A stretch of 64,000 nucleotides of DNA from Notospermus geniculatus. Its lineage: Eukaryota; Nemertea; Pilidiophora; Heteronemertea; Lineidae. How positions within the stretch are numbered: position 1 is the first letter of the stretch; each line of letters opens with the position of its first letter. A program made the translations under genes and the position numbers. Location: the NCBI GenBank assembly GCA_002633025.1, contig NMRB01000968.1:113054-177053 (forward strand), given 5' to 3'. Shown here one piece after another: positions 42,401 through 48,400 of this stretch. The notes beneath the pieces are model-generated. The model saw nothing but the letters and a program-made list of their open reading frames with translations, was not told the DNA's origin and searched no databases.

Positions 42401-45400
42401 TTCACAAAAACATTGGGTCAAAATGGGCCATGGTTAGATTTAAGTGGTCATTTAGATAGACAGAAAACACAAGCTTTGTTTTTGGCACTGCGTTAAAGTT
42501 ACTTGGAGGAGCCCAAAGTCCACTGATGGCTATAGTGGCTCTCAAAACGATGATGATGATGATGATGACATGAAAGAGCTCCTGAAGTTCAGCCAGGATT
42601 AAGAAGAATCTGTACTTTCTTTTGTTGTTCAACAGCACCATGGCAACGTCATGAAACAACCCCAGTGTCCTTCTACGAGAACAGCATTCCAGCACCAAAT
42701 GAAAGGAAGACTTTTTTTATCGATCCACTTGATCAATCATCCAGGACAAAGCATTTTATTTCTTCCAATCCAATATCAAAATGATTAACAGGTATGGAGC
42801 TGAATTTGCATCATATAATGTATACAAAACTGCCAGCTTGAAATCTACTACTGGTAGGCTCATGGAAGTTATCGGAGTTGGTGAACAATAATAGAATTTC
42901 AACCTTTGATAGGAGATATCCAGGCTGAAATAGGATTCAGTAAGTTTTCACTGACTCTACATAGAAATCGACTCTTCTGGTGGGCTTGACATCATGGCAG
43001 CTTCAGAGTCGGACACCACAAATAGGCTTGGGGATAGCAACATTGTCAATGCCCAGTACCAATGCCTTTGGTACTGTTGGGCCCAGGGGTTTTCAGGGGA
43101 TCTGGTTCCCTCGCTATCAACGACCAGCTACTTTTTGAAACAGCCAGAATTTGCTTCTCATTAGCATTCACATTCAAAATTTCTGGGGAACCCCCATACC
43201 TCTGTTAGCTCAGGTGCCTGTAGGGTGCAAGCCTGTGGCCACCATCCTACCCCCCCCCCCTTCCTCCTCCTCCAAAATCATTCTGAATCTGGGTACTGAT
43301 TGGGATTTCTTCCACATCACGTCATGAGTAGACATCCAACTGAGTATTCAGGCTTGCTTTTTTATATATANATCAGTCTATCCATATTAAACCTCTTTAA
43401 TGTCTACCACTGCTGAGCCGACCGGGGCATCAATTTTACCCCATGCATTGCTTGTTCCCACGTCCAAGAGACTGGTGACGTGTGAATCATGTCCATGTTA
43501 CCCAACAGATTCAATGAAGAAAGGATTTATGATCACCCATTCATCATTAGCTTTAAAGCGGGCAGCACACCCGGCGAGGTGAGGGTGATATCGCTAGCGA
43601 TCTGGTCGCCACTGATCTCTTCACCAACTGCAGACTTGGCAATAGCGGATCTATCATCTCATATATTTTATTTTGTTGAACTTGCCCTCACGGGGCCCTC
43701 TGTAAATTGAGAAATAAACTGAAATAAATTGAAATTGAAATCTCCCCTGGCACTAGTGGCAGTGTTTCTGCCAGAGGGGGAGGGACAGGGGGATATCACC
43801 CCCTTAAAAAGTCAAAATATGTGTTTTTGACCAAGAATTCTGTTATATTTTCTCTTTATCTCCCCCCTCAAAAAAATTCCTGGGGGAAACACTGCCTGGT
43901 TCTAGGGAATCTGGTAGGCCTCACCTTGCACTTGACAAAATGCAATCTGATATTAGGATGGTAGGATGATATCTCTTGTTGTCTAGTCTGGTGATAGTGG
44001 ATGAAGACGATGTCAGCCGTCACAGACAGATCCAATGTCGGAAATCATTAACTTCAAGACCCTTTTAAGCTGTCCTACATCCCCATCAAGGGAGACACTA
44101 CTGTCGATGGGTAATGAGCTGGCTTGACATGAAGTATTTCCCTGATAGCAATGTTTGATTCTGATCTGTAATGTAGCCTCAGAACACCGACTCATGAAGG
44201 CACATGATCTCAGAAGTGAAGATGACCGTCAGTCACAACTGAGGCTGCTCAGCGCATTACAAGAATCATGATATGACAGCAAATGGACCAATCAATAAGC
44301 ACAGCAGAACCCAGTAATTATTATGTTGTGCTGATTGAAGAAATGTTTGTTGGAGATTCAGATGGAATTTTCTAACGGGTCTTAAAGGGACTATGGAGAC
44401 ACCAAGATGGGAGACCGGGTTGCCCAAATCCCTCTTTATTCGACACCACGTTTGTCACAGTATTGCTGGACTGTGCCACAATCCGACAAACTGTCTCTGT
44501 TGTCCCTTGTCTGCTGTCTCTTGCAATGTCCCTGATCAACAACAGTTGATAAGAGAATTCAGTGCCGTAGCTCCATGTAATAACATGATTGAACTTGGCT
44601 TGACTTGACCTAATGATGGCAGGGGACTACATGTAATTGGAATTAATTCAAGATCAAAATAGTTGTGGTTGGTAATTCAGTGACCCAGATATCATACAGT
44701 CCAAATTCTACTGACATTCAATTATTTACTATGTGACCATGCCTAACTAGAATATTCAGAAACTGACTTCAAAACTGCAATATCAGTACCTGAAATTTTA
44801 AGTACTATAAACTAGGCCTAATCATGGAAAAACATTGTTGCAAAAATAAGGAGTTTATTGTTTGCTTGAGAACAGAGTTTAACATACAATAAACGATCTA
44901 TTTTTGCTTTCTGACACTTACACACGTAGTGATAAAGGCAGGGTCAGAGAAGAGGGTCTCCAGGGGAACCAACTTGTCACTTGGATTTGGAGGGAACGTG
45001 TATGTATAGGGGCAGTTTCCATGGAAACACAGGTTTGAAAAGAGGTGACGTGACAACGAGGAGTGCGGATCATGACAAATGTTGGGTAATCATCACCAAT
45101 TAACACCATGGGACAGTATTTTAGAGTAATCACCACATAAATTGAAGCATCTTTTTATTTATGTGTCTGTGGACACCTATTTTCATGCTGCGATCATGGT
45201 AGTTGAGTTCAATGCAAATGCTGGCAGAGGTCAAAGGTGATTGTGCTGCAAATACTTAAGTTCAAAGAGCTACCTCCATACACAGCAAGAAAGCTATGAG
45301 ATTTTACATCAAAAATCACTCTAATTCTGAAATGTGGAACTCCTGAAGAAACTACAACTAAATCAAATAGATTAAATCTATGTATCTGAAGAAACGCTCG

Positions 45401-48400
45401 AGCAGAGTAGGTGCACGTGATCCTCCCCCCCCCCCCAACGGACCCACCCACCGAGTATTGTTGGGGTGGGGGTGATTCCTATTATCAAGAGTCACTGCCT
45501 TGCTCAATGTCATTTTCAGTGACACAGACATTCATCAACATTACGGCATACGGGGCCAATGTCCACAGCAGCTCCTGAGTCTGCACTCTGATATTGACCT
45601 TACTCTCAGAAAGAAAACCGACCCACCATCCACATATTGCCCCAGTCGATTGACACTATGACAGAATATACACAGAAGTGATAGGCAACAGTGGCAGTAG
45701 CACAATAGTGCCATGCGAAGAAAGTTTATTTGCAGAAACACTTGGCTGAAATTGGCAATATAACCAGCATTAATTGGCAACAATGCCTCATAAAGCAAAA
45801 ACTGGGAAGTTTGCACAGCTGACAAGACTTATTGTATGAGAAATGACAAAAAAGGACATTAATGATAGACATGGACCACAATGTACGGTGTGAACAAACA
45901 CCTGTCACTGCCATAGCATTTTTTCTATTCACTTTTCATCAATAAACTAGGCCTACCACTCTTTATACTCCGTTACTTCTCTATTAGGACCCCCAGGAAG
46001 ATGTTGATGTTATATAATTAAAGCATCTTCAATTAAATAGGCTACAGCAGGGGTGAAATTGGATGGGATTCAGACTGATCAATAACACTCTGTTGAAAAA
46101 TTGAGTGTCCATAAAAACTTTCCAAGGGAGAGAGGCTGCAGCTCAGCAGCGGCTGTGCACTGGTAATGCGACTCCAGTCATGTTGCCTCAACAGGTTCCA
46201 GTAATATTATAGAGCCAGCTGATGAGAAATAACTGTAACTTGAACTCCTACAGTGCAATGGAAAATGAAAGGCTGTTCTAGTTGCTGTTGATCTCCACTT
46301 TTCTGTCAAGCAGCATTTAAATATGGGTGTTTAGTTGGGTAATCAGAGGGGTGGTACAACAGTATATTTACAGGCATAAGGAGTTTCAATCAGGGGTAAG
46401 GTCCCATCTGTCAAGTAATTTGTCCGACAGGATTTTCAGCTCATTAAAACTGCCCCGAGAACCCTTGAGAGTAAATGGTTAATAACAAACATGCAACATT
46501 GATTGTAATCTAACACAGTAGCTAACATAATTGGTAAACAGCGGTAAGAGCCATTGTAGTGATAGGAGTATGGAGCCCCAGTCAATCTTACCAGAGTGAC
46601 AGTTTGACCAATCTGTGTTTGAAATACAAGGCAGATACGAGTAAAAGTTGAGAAATAGCACAAAATTACGAACTCTCACAAAGTGCTGAGGGGTGTCCAT
46701 TCCAGATTCCAACGAAGTTTTATATCATTATGGACAATGACGTTTGTACACATATACAGCCAATCATAGGCTTGAAAGAATGGCTTGTACTAACCGATTT
46801 TAGGGCTCTCTTCCATTATATAGATTGATAATAAACAAGAAGTCAATCTCCAGAATTCACGAATTTTCGACCCCAACCGGGGTCTTTCTATACCATTATA
46901 TAGATTGGATATCATTCTCTAAGATATTACCACTACCAGCAAACAAGTTTTTCTGGAACTATTGCTATCATGATCATAACATACAGCCAAAGCTTCCAAA
47001 ATGCAGGTGATACTGCTCATGCTCAAGCCCACAGAATTCTCCATTCTTGACATAATACTAGCTAAATATTGACAAAAGCTGACGCAGCACAGATGCCAAG
47101 ACAGAAGACTACCCAATGCTGTCGGCAGAATGAGCAAATCGACACCTCATCTATTTTTACTCGTTAGTTATTTTTCTCAGTACATGACATACCAGGATAC
47201 CCCAACTGCAAGCAGACTAATTTCATTATCAATCAGTGGCTCCCAGGCAGTAGTGAATTGGATATGAAATAAAATTCATCTCGCATTATAGCAAATGGCA
47301 CCATCATGGTGAGCAGGATGCGACAGGCATGAGTGATCCAGCTGATATCAATATTAACCCCTTAAAGCATGACAACAAAATAAATCCTTGACATATTGGC
47401 TGAATACATGGAAGAAGTTTCACAGTTCAACAGATCTTCAGAATCCAAAAACAACTACATGTAGGGTAGCAAGTGGCAGGCATGTCTTACCCACACCTAC
47501 GGAGCCTAAGTGCAGCTGGCAACACTGATGGTGGACGGACATGACAGAATGGTCTCTTGAAAGAATACTGACAACAAGAAGTCTCATGCTTTTCATTCCG
47601 TTTTTGGGGAAGGAATGAACCCGTTTGATTACCGTGATGACTGAGACAACAAAGTTTTTGACTTTACCTGAACGACACTGCCATACTGGATGACACTACC
47701 CAATAATTTCTTGTTCTCAGATTCATTTTGCTTCTTTTCTAACTCGGCAGCATGCTGAAATCAAACAAGAAGTATCTAGAGAACCTGTAACAAACTCAAT
47801 ATACCTCACCACAACTTTCCAAGCAAAGCATTGAAACCCTTCAGGTAATCAGTACCAATTCAGGGAATCAATCAGATTGCTCATGATGTTAAGAGGTGGT
47901 GCGGGCTACATACTTTCATGATATAGTACCACAGTGTAAACAACCCATGAGTGCACAACTTCAGACAGGTAGATGAACAGCAGAGATTTTACAGGCATAG
48001 AGTTGATAACACAAAAGCAGGTACCATTAAAAAAACACCAATTCTAATACCATATTGATGACAAACTCAAAACTGCATTCTTGATCAATTTGAAGCAAAC
48101 TCAACAATTCATACAATGATGTACACTGATGTCTTTCTAAATTATCAGTGAGTAACTCCCCATATTGAACAAATTCCATGTTTCAAACATACTGAGAAAG
48201 CTACGAAAGCCTAGCTAACATACAACATTTGTAATGCCAGCAAGAAAGAGCACTCTATGTACGAAGGCAAAATCCGCTGTCCTGCGAATTCACGAGGATT
48301 CCAATTTTATCAGACTCAGAGTAGCAAATGATATCAGTCATGTGTACTGGAAACCTGTATCAAGGGCAAATTTGATAAATACCATGGCCAGAACATAATT

